Shown: positions 46,540 to 60,975 of the stretch, one piece after another
Numbering within the stretch: the first letter of the stretch is position 1
How the letters are laid out: each line of letters starts with the position of its first letter
Assembly: GCF_034702125.1 (NCBI RefSeq)
Contig: NC_085869.1
Coordinates: forward strand, 13,136,907-13,200,906
Reading direction: 5' to 3'
DNA from: Engraulis encrasicolus
Taxonomy: Eukaryota; Chordata; Actinopteri; Clupeiformes; Engraulidae
DNA length: 64,000 bases
The notes under the pieces: model-generated
What the model was told of the DNA's origin: nothing
What the model saw: the letters and a program-made list of their open reading frames with translations, nothing else
Database searches by the model: none
Position numbers and translations under genes: made by a program

Positions 46540-46870
46540 TGAAAATGAATGGTCTGACCTGTCGGGCCAGTTAAGTTCAGCTCAGCTGTGGATGGGACGA
46601 GCAGTCAGCTCAAAGAGGATGGTGAGGAGGACAGCAGAAAAGATCATTGGATCATCTAGCCATCCAGGCACACAAATCACACTGTTCTAAGAGGGCCATC
46701 AACGTCATCTAATCAGCACACACACTGCTCTCCGTTTGGAAAGCGCTACCGCAGCATGTACTGCTGCCACACACATAGACTGCTAAACAGCTTAGAACTA
46801 TCCTCATACAGTATCATCAGGCGCTCAGCACACTGAAGGATAATGCACACTGTTGTCCATGCTGCGCAAG
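46540..46870 (+). pseudogene. C-terminal LINE polymerase fragment (L2/CR1-like)
   Basis: One frame reads RRTAEKIIGSSSHP, the conserved segment after the RT domain in L2/CR1-type LINEs (compare KIIGAPLP in the LINE at 59.5 kb). With frameshifts it continues into a His/Arg/Leu-rich C-terminus (LLSVWKALPQHVLL-like, then HTHRLLNSL-like). It is a different subfamily from the 57.6-kb LINE. No upstream RT motif is present. Confidence 0.6.
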
Positions 46871-46945
46871 CTACCCTGAAAAGCTACTCAGAACTTCCTT
46901 GTTGGAAGCGTAGCCTATGTGTTGATGCCTTCATACACTCCTTGT

Positions 46946-47032
46946 GTGTGTGTGCGTGTGTGTGTGTGCGTGCCTGCGTGCGTGCATGTGTGTGGGCGTG
47001 GGCGTGTGCATTCGTGGGTGTGTGTGTGCAAA
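46946..47032 (+). repeat. TG-rich imperfect microsatellite
   Basis: GTGTGTGTGCGTGTGTGTG continuing with GCGTGCGTGCATG units. Confidence 0.85.
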
Positions 47033-47386
47033 GACGAAAAACTCTTTTACAAGTAATTGAATAAAATGGAAATAACGGTTACATGTAATTATCAGGTAGA
47101 TGATTTTAAATGTGACTAAAATGATAACTAAAAAATGATATTTTGGCGTAGTAGACTTTGGGGAAAGTTATCATCCCTCACAACCCTCTGGAAGTGCCCG
47201 TGGAGAGTCACTTCAGTAGTTTTACTATAGAGGTGAAGAGGTCGTGGAGATTTGGTAGGATTGCCGATAAGACGACACACAGCGAGTCTCAGGGGCTAGA
47301 CAGGCGATAAGGACCAGGTGATAGCAAACTGCCTCTCATACTGTATTTCCCAAATATAAAAAGCCACCCAGAGCTTCTGGGCATTA
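47033..47386. other. No recognisable feature
   Basis: Unique-looking sequence. Confidence 0.4.
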
Positions 47387-47394
47387 GGTCTGGG

Positions 47395-47564
47395 CAGGGG
47401 CCACTGACAGTTTTCACTGGGCCCAGGACAAAGACATCTGAAAGGGCCCCTATACCCAATACAGACAAGGTATGTACAAGGACCGATTCTGGTCCCCCTA
47501 CAGTATCTCCCTGGGCCCGGGACAACATAGGCTACCCCTTTGTTCCCTCCTGTCGGTGGGCCTG
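47395..47564 (+). mobile_element. hAT-type MITE, GCTGACAG family
   Basis: Octamers ggtctggg and ggtcttgg flank it (7 of 8). Ends CAGGGGCCACTGACAG and (read inward) CAGGCCCACCGACAGG. Same family as 45650. Confidence 0.93.
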
Positions 47565-47572
47565 GGTCTTGG

Positions 47573-48067
47573 CAATCACTGTGAAAGGAGTCAAACTGCA
47601 GTACAGCACTTGAAACTGGGAGCCATTCCCCAACTTGCAGTCTCTATTACGGAAGCTGACTCTTACTGGCATGATGACTGTACTCACTGAAAAAGAAGAG
47701 AAAAAGAAAAAGAAATATGTCAATGGAAGGGCAAGATATCTCTTTTTTCCCCTTTTCAATCCCGAATGTAACATCCTCTGCTGCGTCTGATTTTACATTC
47801 ACTTCACATGCAGCTCACTAGCTCTGGGCTCCACTTCCTTGTTGAATTTGTCCTGAATGACTCATTTGTTTAATCGTTTGAAGAACAAGACACTTGTGAG
47901 TGATTTATCACTTCTATATGTCACTTCATGTAGCCTACTCAAACCTGATGTTTGTGTTCACAAAAAAGATCACCGCACAGTGTGTGAACATGAGGCATCT
48001 AAATGGGATCCTTATTGAACTATGTCAGATGCTCTCTCCTCACCTAATATTTTCAAGTTAACGTTAT
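47573..48067. other. No recognisable feature
   Basis: Unique-looking sequence. Confidence 0.4.
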
Positions 48068-48412
48068 TTAAGCCTGAGGCACCTGCAAAAAATGCCCACT
48101 GAATGCCTTTTTGGAAAAAGGTGCCCTCAGCCTATGAAAACCTAAATATCTCATTCTCCAAAGCACATAAAACATGAAATATAGGCTATATATATATTTT
48201 TAAAATTTGTTTAAAAAAAAAAAAAAAAAAACATGAAAAGCTATCATATTTCATTAGAATGTGTTCACTATGATCATTCAGCTCTTACATACCCATATAT
48301 TTAATTAAAAAAAAATACTTGAAGCTCAAAAGTCTGAATGCAGCACTCATGCAGCTCCAGGCACCTATAGGTCAATGCAGCGTTTAGGCAGCATCAGGCT
48401 GAAATGGGTTAA
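48068..48412. mobile_element. Probable TTAA-flanked MITE (relative of 38566)
   Basis: TTAA occurs at 48068 and 48409. The right end, read inward, is CCCATTTCAGCCTGATGC. The left end GCCTGAGGCACCTGC lacks the first bases. Internal CTGAATGCAGCACTCATG matches the short element at 38566. Contains a poly-A run at 48213-48231. Confidence 0.5.
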
Positions 48413-48949
48413 GTCCCTAATATACTGTACCTCATACGGTTTTATTTCACACGCCAGTTGATTTACAGGCCCAGAGATTCGCACACCACATGGAGCTTTG
48501 GCTCTAGAATGAGGGTAAGGACCCTGATTCATAATGTATAAACTCTGCATGAATAATATGAATAATCTACCAAAAAGAATACTTTTACACGGCAGCTTAA
48601 CATCTTCTATAATTCACTTACAAGCAAAAATGGTAAGAGGCTAACACTAGGGAAATGACATATCAGTTGAGAATGTCACGCAATCACACACGATTTCTTA
48701 CTGTCTCCTGCAGATGCTGTGGCCGTGCAGCGATATAATATAACAACTAGGTCCATATCCACATCAGCTGCTACTGTGTTTAGGCAAGTTTATTTTGTTC
48801 ATTAGCCTATGTCTTGGGACAATCCTGGATAAATAATGGATACATAAAATCAATAAACAAATATTATCAACGGAATAGCAGCTATTAAAAGTCACTCTTT
48901 CTTTTTTTACTTGGCATTGCAATATTAGTCAGATTCTGGTGCTGCCTAT
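48413..48949. other. No recognisable feature
   Basis: AT-rich unique-looking sequence. Confidence 0.4.
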
Positions 48950-49125
48950 TGTCAAATCTGATCTTTTCATGAATATTTACTGACTTGTAAATTAATATTT
49001 TAATCATTTAAGTCATAATGAATACTTAGAATTTGATAGTGGCAGTAAAAAAATTGTGAAAAGGTTAACATTTGTGAATGGGCAGCATGAATTCTGGGCA
49101 GAAATTACAAAGTGCCTTTACAGAC
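48950..49125. mobile_element. TTAA MITE fragment (19293 family)
   Basis: Shares GCTGCCTATTGTCAAATCTG, GTCATAATGAATACTTAGAA and GTGAATGGGCAGCATGAATT with 19293-19652. The left half is deleted. The right end AAGTGCCTTTACAGA is decayed. Confidence 0.8.
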
Positions 49126-49959
49126 CTTTAAATCTGTACTTCAGTTTCCCTTATAGTTTTGTTAAGACAAGACATGGCTGAGCTAATGCGGATGCCAATG
49201 CAATGTCATGTTCAGTGCTGAAATGAACACCCCCATTGACTGTTATATTAAGACCAACAGCTTTCTGTGAGGTACATATGTAGGAAAAGAAAATCTTGAA
49301 TGAATACCCCAAGACCCTCTGTGTGTAATTATGGCTTCAATCAGACCAATTATGCAAGGTAATGATCCATGCTGTTACATTTGTCTCATAGCTGGCTCTG
49401 TCTCCATGAAGATTTTGTTGATATACAGTAGGCTATATAATATTTTAATATAATATTTTTTTTATTCTTAAACAGATGCTTACATGAAAGTTCTCCAGTT
49501 CACCCCCCTTCTGCTGAGGTTTCCTGATTAGTTTGAAGGTTATAAGCTTGTGATCACTGTCAGGCTTTGGCTATACCTCATGAGGAAAATCTCCAAGACT
49601 GGGCAATTTGCCTCTAATCCCCTGTTTCCACATATGAAAGAATCAAGACCAATCAATTTCAGATAAAACACTTGGGGTCATGGCCACGGCAGCACGGAGC
49701 GCGTGACCGGGCGATGAGAAATTTACTTTTCATTGAAGCACATTAATCAACTTATGATGGTAAGTAAGTACAACCATACAGTGCTGCTAAGGCACTCTGA
49801 TGATTTTTGTGCAAAAGCAGCGTTCTCTGCCATACTGCAAGGAATGACTTAAGCGTTCCCAGCATATGAATTCACCCATATACTGTATGTTTAAACAAGA
49901 ATTTAGACTGTACAGTACGTGAGTTTGGTGGTTTGTAGGGAGTATTTACTAAACAGCGT
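49126..49959. other. Unannotated; possible conserved segment at 49540-49760
   Basis: No repeat recognised. 49540-49760 contains CCTGATTAGTTTG, GACCAATCAATTTC and CACATTAATCAACTT with balanced composition, a texture compatible with a regulatory element. Confidence 0.25.
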
Positions 49960-50245
49960 GTTTAACCCAAAGACATTTTCAATTTACACTTCATTAAGAC
50001 AAGCAGATGATTCATTACTTCCAGTCCCTCACTGCTCTGAGCTGAGCCTGTGATGATTTGGCATTTAATGGGTGAGATTGCTTACATCTTTGTAATGATA
50101 AGCTGCACTTGTGATGCCCCATTTAGTTAACAACTAAACACAAAAAGAAAGAAGGAGGAGAAATTAGCTGTAATTTTGGTGCTTTAATGAAGCTTTTAAT
50201 TAGACTTAAATGTTAATGAGTGCCACATATTGAGTTCAATCAATA
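49960..50245. other. Candidate conserved non-coding element
   Basis: Dense homeodomain-like words in non-repetitive sequence: GATGATTCATTAC, GGCATTTAATGGGTG, TTAGCTGTAATTTTGG, GCTTTTAATTAGAC and AATGTTAATGAGTGCC. This is the strongest such cluster in the window. No reading frame, no repeat. Function is inferred from word content only. Confidence 0.35.
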
Positions 50246-50259
50246 CTTGCATGCGTGCG

Positions 50260-50488
<229 letters not shown>

Positions 50489-50740
50489 AAGTGTTTGCTC
50501 AAATTAAACTAAAATAATCTGGTGGACAAAAGGGACTGTCTGAAAAAGAAAATGACTCTTCCCATCACACTTCAACGTAGTCTGTACAGTTACAGTGTCA
50601 GCAGAGAAAGACACAAAATATTAGCCAATGAAGACCTCAGTCCTCAGTCAGCCAAGGCCTTACATCACCAGTCTGGCCAGCACTGCTGTGCGTGACAGAG
50701 GCACAGGCATGGGGAAATGGGGTTGGCATAGACATGACTT

Positions 50741-51160
<420 letters not shown>

Positions 51161-51453
51161 CAGGGCTGGCGCTAAGCATAGGCAGACAAGGCAATCGCCT
51201 AGGGTGCCAAATGTCTTAGGGGCACCCTATAGGAGAACAACAGAATTAGACCGTGAAATTCATCATTTATGTTTACATTGAGTATGATTATTTATGGACA
51301 CTTACTGTAATATACAGTATGTGTATGTAGGTATTAGATCAGCTGTGCACGATCAGATGTATGGCACTATGATTACAGATACCAATTTTCTAAATGCACG
51401 AAAAGGAAAGAGGTTGTTCGCCTAGGGCACCAAGCTGACTAGAACCGGCCCTG
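51161..51453 (+). mobile_element. hAT-type MITE, CAGGGCYGGCGCTA family (best-bounded copy)
   Basis: Perfect 8-bp TSD cagagggg (51153-51160 and 51454-51461). Ends CAGGGCTGGCGCTAAG and (read inward) CAGGGCCGGTTCTAG. Shares GATCAGATGTATGGCACTAT with 22762-23276. It inserted into the third unit of the GA-repeat spacer. Confidence 0.97.
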
Positions 51454-51501
51454 CAGAGGGGGGAGGGGTGTAGGAGCAGTAGATGAACCATGTGTTTCCC
51501 A

Positions 51502-51527
51502 GGCAGGCAGGCAGGCAGGCAGGCAGC
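51502..51527 (+). repeat. (GGCA)n microsatellite
   Basis: Six GGCA units. Confidence 0.95.
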
Positions 51528-51576
51528 ACTCTGTGTCTTCATGGCCAGTGCACAGCTGGCCCTGAGGGAGCACTTG

Positions 51577-52001
51577 GCACGCGAGCACAGCAGAGCAGAC
51601 CCCCGTCCTCACACAACACCTAACACACTCCAGAGTCCCCCAACACACACGAGGTAAAGATCACAACAACACCAAACAGACACCACTAGCCCATCACACA
51701 CGATGTAGCACGCGAGCAGAGCAGAGGAGAGCAGGGCTGCTCATAGCTTTTGCTGGGCCCAGGACAAAGTCATCTGAAAGGGCCCCCAACCCAATACATA
51801 CAATGTAATGGGAACCCAATTCTGGGCCCCCTTATCGACCCTGGTGCCCGGGACAACATACCCGTTTGTCCCCCCTTCCTGTGTCCTCGCACAACATGCC
51901 ACACTCGAGTCCAGAGTCCCCCAACACATATGAGGTAAAGATCAAAACAACCCCAAACAAACACTCTAGCCCATCACACACAATGTAGCACACAAACACA
52001 A
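51577..52001 (+). repeat. 131-bp tandem repeat, second unit split by a hAT
   Basis: Unit one is 51577-51707 and unit two starts at 51708 with GCACGCGAGCA. After the hAT at 51732-51885, unit two resumes at 51883 (GTCCTCGCACAAC, CCAGAGTCCCCCAACACA, AGCCCATCACACACAATGTA) to 51989. A third unit begins there (GCACACAAACA). Confidence 0.85.
51732..51885 (+). mobile_element. hAT-type MITE, GCTGACAG family, right end truncated
   Basis: Starts CAGGGCTGCTCATAG. The body TTTTGCTGGGCCCAGGACAA and ACAATGTAATGGGAACCC matches 45650. The right TIR is replaced by TTCCTGTGTCCTCG. Confidence 0.8.
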
Positions 52002-52229
52002 GTCACTCACGCCATTGCCAAAGCCAAAGCCAAGCCCTGCTTTCTGTGGTTTGGGTTGCTCAGTGGCTTTTCAGTAGCCTACTCCTTAATGGCGGATATG
52101 GCTGAAAAATTGCTAAACTAAATCTGATACAGCGTTACATTTTAATGTGAATTTCATTTCACAACACAAACATTTTATATTTGATATCGCACAGTAATAA
52201 CCCTATTGACCATAAAATAATAGTACACA

Positions 52230-52543
52230 TTGTTCCTCATGCAGTGGGAGGAGTGAATGAGTTTGAACACCCTTTAGAATTATTTATTTTTCAGTGTACA
52301 TTGGTCATTATGGATGTTATCATATAACAATGGCACGTTATCATATTTTTATTGCTCAAAAGATGTAAACATTCACAGGATGGCAAGGAATAAGTACGCT
52401 TAAGTACACTCTTACATTCAATAAGTGGTTGACCCTCTTTATATGCAATCATTTTTACCAGCTGTTTCCTAGTTGCAGATCCGATGGGCAAAACAATCGG
52501 TGTGAATCTTGTCCCGCTCCTCTTTATAAAAACGGCCCCACTT
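52230..52543 (-). mobile_element. Tc1-like element fragment (relative of 9427)
   Basis: Aligns with the left arm of the Tc1-like palindrome: ACACCCTTTAGAATT, ATCATATTTTTATTGCTCA, AGTACACTCTTACATTCA, TAGTTGCAGATCCGATG. It is strongly diverged and ends abruptly where a LINE tail starts at 52544. Confidence 0.8.
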
Positions 52544-52680
52544 CAAGTCAAGTCAAGTCAAGTCGGCTTTATTGTCAATTTCTTTACATGCACTGGTCAT
52601 ACAAAGAATTGAAATTACATTTCTTACTTTCCCATGCAGACATAGACATACTTTAGGCACAGACATAGACAGCTAATATA
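52544..52680 (-). mobile_element. L2-like LINE 3' tail, minus strand
   Basis: Starts with four CAAGT units, then GGCTTTATTGTCAATTTCTT, CATGCACTGGTCATACAAAG and CCCATGCAGACATAGAC. This is the reverse complement of the end of the LINE at 60.4-60.6 kb. It is 5'-truncated to about 135 bp. Confidence 0.92.
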
Positions 52681-52705
52681 GTAAATATTTTTTTCATGAG
52701 CATGT

Positions 52706-53005
52706 GTGTATTTGCATGTATTTGCAAATACTGGCCCTACGGAGGTTTGGTTGTCTTCATTGATCTATGGAGACAGGTTTTTGGGCCGGGATTTGATGGT
52801 CATTAATGACTTTTTCATGGGTGTTGACCGTCCCTCTACCTGGTCGTCAGATGCCCATGGGCAGCAGCAGGAGAGGTGGCAGAGGGCCCAGGATGTGATG
52901 GAGTGGTGGGCAGAATGGGCTTTGTCTACTGGCAGGCAGAGGCAGCTAGGCTTCCACACGTGTTGTGTGTATCCACTGTTGTGGTGCATGTCTTTATGTT
53001 TGTGA
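52706..53005 (+). CDS. Unrecognised reading frame of up to 99 codons
   Basis: An open frame with normal composition and a run such as WSSDAHGQQQERWQRAQDVM. I recognise no family, there is no promoter or splice evidence, and it sits between a LINE tail and a SINE. A decayed transposon frame or chance are both more likely than a host exon. The annotated start is only the first in-frame ATG. Confidence 0.12.
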   Translation: MYLHVFANTGPTEVWLSSLIYGDRFLGRDLMVINDFFMGVDRPSTWSSDAHGQQQERWQRAQDVMEWWAEWALSTGRQRQLGFHTCCVYPLLWCMSLCL

Positions 53006-53022
53006 TGTCTTGAAATGTGCTG

Positions 53023-53195
53023 GCCCTATACCGTGGCGTGGCTTAATGGTAGGGCTCTCATCTCATATGCTCATATTCGAATCTGGCGTGGGTCCTTTGC
53101 CGATCTCGCCCTGTCTCTCTCTCCCAAACATTTCCTGTCACTCTCTCATACTGTCCTGTCGATAATAACGTCTAAAAGACAAAGAAAAAAGAAAA
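53023..53195 (+). mobile_element. tRNA-derived SINE
   Basis: TGGCGTGGCTTAATGGTAGG (A-box side) and ATATTCGAATCTGG (B-box side), then GGTCCTTTGCCGATC, TCTCTCTCCCAAACATTTCC and an A-rich tail. Same family as 55068; the TSD is not clear. Confidence 0.85.
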
Positions 53196-53404
53196 AAAAT
53201 ATATTAAAAATGTTGATCCATGGAGGTAATTTTAGCTTATGTCTCCATATTATGCCAACCATAATATGAAGGCATTAGACTTTTCCCCCTCACCTGCTCT
53301 CCCTATGATATTATGCTTCCCTTATGCTGTCTGTCTACCTGCCTGGTCCATGTCTACCCGGCCCTCCCTTCCCTTGTCTTACTCTATTGTGTATAGGTAA
53401 CGGG

Positions 53405-53594
53405 CAGTGGTGTAGTCTACGTAGAACGCGGGTATACGGAGTATACCCACTTCTAAATTTCAGGGATTTCAGTATACCCACTTAAAATTGATTGATCCAT
53501 TATTTTGAATAGCACAAATATATACAGTATACCCACTTCAAAAAATGCTCAAATATACAGTATACCCACCATAAAGAAGTAGACTACACCACTG
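53405..53594. mobile_element. hAT-type MITE, TIR CAGTGGTGTAGTCTAC
   Basis: Perfect 8-bp TSD gtaacggg (53397-53404 and 53595-53602). Ends CAGTGGTGTAGTCTACGTAG and (read inward) CAGTGGTGTAGTCTACTTC. The inside has four AGTATACCCAC words. Confidence 0.97.
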
Positions 53595-53602
53595 GTAACG
53601 GG

Positions 53603-53692
53603 TACAGGTGGGTTGGTAGGTGTTCTAGGCGCTGCTTTGTGGTGACTGCACCCTGTGTGGCGACAAATAAAGGCAATCTATCTATCTGCTGG
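53603..53692 (+). mobile_element. LINE 3' tail with (ATCT)n
   Basis: CTGTGTGGCGACAAATAAAG, then GCAATCTATCTATCT: the L2-like tail form. The hAT at 53405 inserted just upstream, perhaps inside the same LINE 3' UTR. Confidence 0.6.
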
Positions 53693-54340
53693 CATTGGAT
53701 CTCGCATATCACCACAACCATTATGCCTCCAGGAAGAGTCGGTGGAGTATGACAGGGTTATTATGTGTTTGAAGTCTGCTTAACAGAGGTTGTGTGTTGA
53801 GTTATGTATACAGGTGTAAAGCAAGCAAATTATATGTATGCACTACGACAGTATGTAACAGAATCTGGAAATTTGTAAGCATACCCTTTCATCGAACAAC
53901 ATACAAAAATCACTTTGACAGCAATGAACAGCAAGCGTACAACTTATATAGCTGCTTCAATTCATTGTTGACTCAAAATAATTAGTAATTACATGTATGT
54001 ACCAGTAATGCAAACTACAAGCATAAAACAGAATAGTGAAATGCTGTTTCACTATAACCTCTGACCACCCCCAACTTGGTGACTTCCAACAGGTCAGAGG
54101 TCGAGCAGAGGAGTTGGTAGAGTGCTTTTAGTATCCTCAAAATCAACTGGTGTTCCGCTCAACAAAAAAGGAGGGAAAAAATCCTTGGTCCAGGAACAAA
54201 AAGTCCAAAACAATCTTTATTTGGTGGGCTAATACATTAAAATTCACTAACGCGCATCGGCCATACAGCCTTCGGCAGGGTGTGTCTCAAAGGTCAGAGT
54301 TTGAGGTTTGAGAGGTCACTCGGATGTGGTCTACTGTTGA
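53693..54340. other. No recognisable feature
   Basis: Unique-looking sequence. Confidence 0.4.
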
Positions 54341-54344
54341 ATGG

Positions 54345-54640
54345 TTTATTTGCACTCATAAAACCATACAGCCCATCGCATCCATCAGATTAATGGGCCA
54401 GAGGATTGCTGGGAGGAGCCTCAATTAAAACTACTGTGGTGGAGCTTTGTGTTGTTTTAATGACATATTTGCATTTTCAAGGAGTGATTTAATTGCGCGT
54501 ACGCAGAGAATGCAAAGCTCCATGCACGCATTATAGATAAGAGCAGGGCGAAGAAGACATACCATAAGGTCATACTTCACTGTCCTCTGAAAATGAGTCA
54601 TAAGAGTTAGAGAGCCCTGAGAAAACACCAATCAATGTGC
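54345..54640. other. Candidate conserved non-coding element
   Basis: Contains CATCAGATTAATGGGCC, GCCTCAATTAAAACTAC, TTAATGACATATTTGCATTT (octamer-like ATTTGCAT) and GATTTAATTGCGCG in non-repetitive sequence. Texture only; conservation untested. Confidence 0.3.
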
Positions 54641-54963
54641 TGTTCAATCTACACTTGTTTCAAAAACTGTGCAACTGTACATCCTAACAGGGAGAAGGAC
54701 CCCTCTGCCATACCTTTAGCAGCTTTATGCCAAAACAGCTCTATAGTGACAGCTTGCTGATTTGGACTACAGATCTTATGAAGCCTAATACATCTGTTAT
54801 ATGAAAAAAGTCAACTTGTATGATATTAATCATGTAATTCTCATTATTTAGCACAACTTATATATAGTATATACATAGTATAAACCCATTAGAAAGTCTA
54901 AACTAACACGGTGGGTTTTTTGTTGTGTTTAGATATGTCAGTACTAGTGCAGCATAACATGGA
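54641..54963. other. No recognisable feature
   Basis: AT-rich unique-looking sequence. Confidence 0.4.
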
Positions 54964-54971
54964 GGCCAGCA

Positions 54972-55234
54972 CAGGGCTGGACTGGGACCAAAATACGGCC
55001 CTGGCATTTCATCCTCCTCACACAAACAATGCACTGGCTACTTTCATAGTAGACTTTATCCTGATTGCGGCCCTGCCGTGGCTTAATGGTAGGGCACTCG
55101 CTACGTGGCCGACCCGGGTTCGAATCCGGCCCGGGTCCTTTGCCGACCCTTCCCCGTCTCTGTCTCCCAACTCGCTTCCTGTCATTACTTCACTATACCA
55201 TCGAAATAAAGGCAAAGAGCCCAACAAAAAAATG

Positions 55235-55278
<44 letters not shown>

Positions 55279-55419
55279 ACTTTATCCTGATTGGCTCAGT
55301 CTACTTGTCTATATTGGAGATGGACCAATGCGTCACCCGACCTAAATTGTAGGTCAGACTGTTGGGCTATTGGCCCACCGGGAAAGTGCCCTCTATGCCA
55401 GATTACCAGTCCAGCACTG
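54972..55419 (+). mobile_element. hAT-type MITE split by a SINE
   Basis: Ends CAGGGCTGGACTGGGACC and (read inward) CAGTGCTGGACTGGTAATC. Flanks ggccagca and ggctaaca match at 6 of 8. Without the SINE and its duplicated target it is about 220 bp. Confidence 0.88.
55068..55276 (+). mobile_element. tRNA-derived SINE (best copy)
   Basis: Perfect 17-bp TSD AGACTTTATCCTGATTG (55051-55067 and 55277-55293). Head CCCTGCCGTGGCTTAATGGT (A box) and GGGTTCGAATCCGG (B box). Body CCTTTGCCGACCCTTCCCCG and AACTCGCTTCCTGTCATTAC, then an AAATAAAGGCAAAGAGCCC-like 3' region and a (TA)n tail. It has the features of a Pol III retroposon mobilised by LINE machinery. Confidence 0.97.
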
Positions 55420-57360
55420 GGCTAACAGCTTGTCAAGGTTGACTTAGAGCTGTCCATGCTGCTAACACCAGTAAAGCATGTTGAACAACTCACTGTAAGT
55501 GCTGTAGGATAAGACCTGTGTACGACCTTCATAGAATTGTCTTGCTGGGCTAAATTACATTACTTTGAATGTGTAGATAGTCTGACCTTTCGAGCGTATT
55601 TGTATTCTAGTGCGTTGTGAAGTTATCCATATTTCTTAAAAACACATAAGAGGATGACCACAGTAGAGATTCACCATAACATTTTATTCAATACATTGTG
55701 ACAGTTGTGTGAACATGTGCTGATGAGACTATGAAATGATGCGGGACATTTAAAAAAAATCTGTATGGTGAGATATCAGTTATGATTTTGACAATTCTCA
55801 ATGCAAGTCTTGCTGTGGGAGCAGTGCTAACTCATGGGATAATGGGGTGTCAGAGCATGACCGGACACAGGAAAGGGAAGTGCATTTCATCATCCCCAAG
55901 TGCCCTCTCCCTGACCCTCACGGGGGAATTAGAATGGCAAGGACTCAAAGGGGAAAATAGTTTCAGTTTCATTTGTAGTGTGGTCACAGTGAGTCTTGTT
56001 AGAGTTCATGGCCTAGGTAGGCTGAAACAAGATGGTGCTAAAAATGGATACAGCTTGTTCTAACCTTTGCATAAGAATTCAGAATCTTCATTTTGAGCAG
56101 TGAATCACAGTATAAATTTGAGAATATTTTTTAATTGAATGAGTAAGAATACAAAAATACAAGAATGTTTATTTGCTCCTAGACACACCGTAGGACATGC
56201 AGTGAAATTACAGTGGGTCATAGGCCTATACTGCGCATAGAAACAAGACTGCCAGATGTCACAAAATGGGCATGTTTCAAACCCAAGCACACATAAATTA
56301 ACCTCGCCATAATGGTTCATCTTGTGATATGACGCGATGTGAGATAGGCCTAGACTTAGAGATTTCTCAGCTTTTGGACGAGACACAACAGCAGCTCAGG
56401 GCCATTCACCTCACATTGCGTGGAGAAAATACTGTCCAGAAGCGAAATCACTTCTCACAGAAAATACTATAAGGGTAGTGCGATGCAACGTCATCACTGT
56501 TAGTCCTGTTGACAATGTGCCGAGCAGCTCAATAACTGTTAAATGAAAATCCTCTACTAACACAGTGTACCATCAGTCTGATTAATTATATGATGAATGA
56601 ATCATAGCATAGTTGTGTTCTGTTTAACCATAGGTGAACATGGAATTATAGCATCACACATATGGAGTCATATGGATCAATACCACCACTGCCAGTGGCC
56701 ACATAGAGCAAAATAAGGTATGGATTGTATTGAGTGTAGCACCTGTTAATCTAGTCTAACATGTCTCCTTCTCAGTCGGGTATGCAGTAAGAGTTTGACA
56801 TATCAATGTGTACATGCAGGTGACAACATTGATTAAGGTAGCTGAAGTGTCCACGCACATGCTCTGTCCAAAGTCTTCTACATCATCCTGATATGTGTGA
56901 GACAAGGTGCCAGCCAGTTTTACCTTTACAGTACAGTCAGGTGGGCCTATACTGCACTTAATTCTATATATATTCAAGCACAATCATATGCAGTATTGGT
57001 CTAATGGCAATGTGCCAGGCATTTGGACAAAATGATGTCCTGAATTTCATAGTATGTGGTTTGTTAAGTGCTGTCTGTGCTCCTAAAATGTCAGGAGAGG
57101 GTCTTGACTCTTGTTCATGGCGTAAGTCACTGTAGCATGCAAAGCCTTACGCCACTTTTCTGTGTACGGATAGGAAGACCAATTGATGGAGACCCTCCAC
57201 ACAACTAATACGTTTTCTTCGACCCTAATAGTTCTTGGAAGCAAAATAAATGTTGGGTGGTTGAGGTTGAATGTACAATTTATGGACACAATCATTAAAT
57301 TGAAATGGACATTTTTCTAGCATTGCACTCTGTGTACAGGTACAGTTTAAGCCATGCATA
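55420..57360. other. No recognisable feature
   Basis: About 1.9 kb of unique-looking sequence. Frames at 55782-56063 (93 codons, plus) and 57083-57295 (70 codons, minus) have ordinary composition but no recognised family or splice context. I treat them as chance. Confidence 0.35.
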
Positions 57361-57583
57361 TTTATGCCAGTGGTTCCCAAACTTTTTCTGCAAGGATCCC
57401 CTTTGGGACCAAAGAATATGTCCCTAACACCCCACCTCCCATTTTCCAAATGCAAAAACATGTTTTTGCGAAACTTTATTGTAAACCACAGGAAAGGTAA
57501 ATTATTATCTGTTGAGGGGAATATTGGGTTACCAACAATGTATGGAAAGATTATAAATGATTATAAATATGGAAAGATTATAT

Positions 57584-60593
<3,010 letters not shown>

Positions 60594-60714
60594 AAGGCAT
60601 ATATTCAAGGTTTTATGCAAATAGTCCTTTCTGTCCGCAACCCCCCGCTGCAGTATCTCTGCGACCCCCTTAGGGGTCCCGACTGTCAGTTTGGGAACCA
60701 CTGGTTTAGATCTA

Positions 60715-60975
60715 CGTTGGTCTCTCCACTCTCTGCATGGGGTATGCCTGATGACAGTGTTGATAGATTCTCCTGCAGGTGCGCCCTACCTGATGATTTA
60801 GCGCTAACCTTGATCAGGTTACGGAGGTTAATAGACCCTGCAGTACAAGCTGAGGAGCATTTAGCATTGATGACTAATGATTTAATTACGCTCACTGTGT
60901 AAGGTAAGGACCGATGCACATTCCTCTCCCCACACAGCACCATTTTCCATTGTTGATTTAACACTCAGTGAGTTG
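60715..60975. other. Candidate conserved non-coding element
   Basis: Contains CCTGATGATTTAGCGCTAAC, GAGCATTTAGCATTGATGAC and TAATGATTTAATTACGCTCA in balanced, non-repetitive sequence. Word content suggests homeodomain-type sites; no other support. Confidence 0.28.

Noticed and set aside
48209..48231. Processed pseudogene poly-A tail
   Set aside because: The A-run lies inside a probable TTAA MITE and no gene-like sequence precedes it.
57083..57295. Host exon on the minus strand (70 codons, ordinary composition)
   Set aside because: No recognised domain, no convincing splice-site pair, no neighbouring exon; most likely chance.
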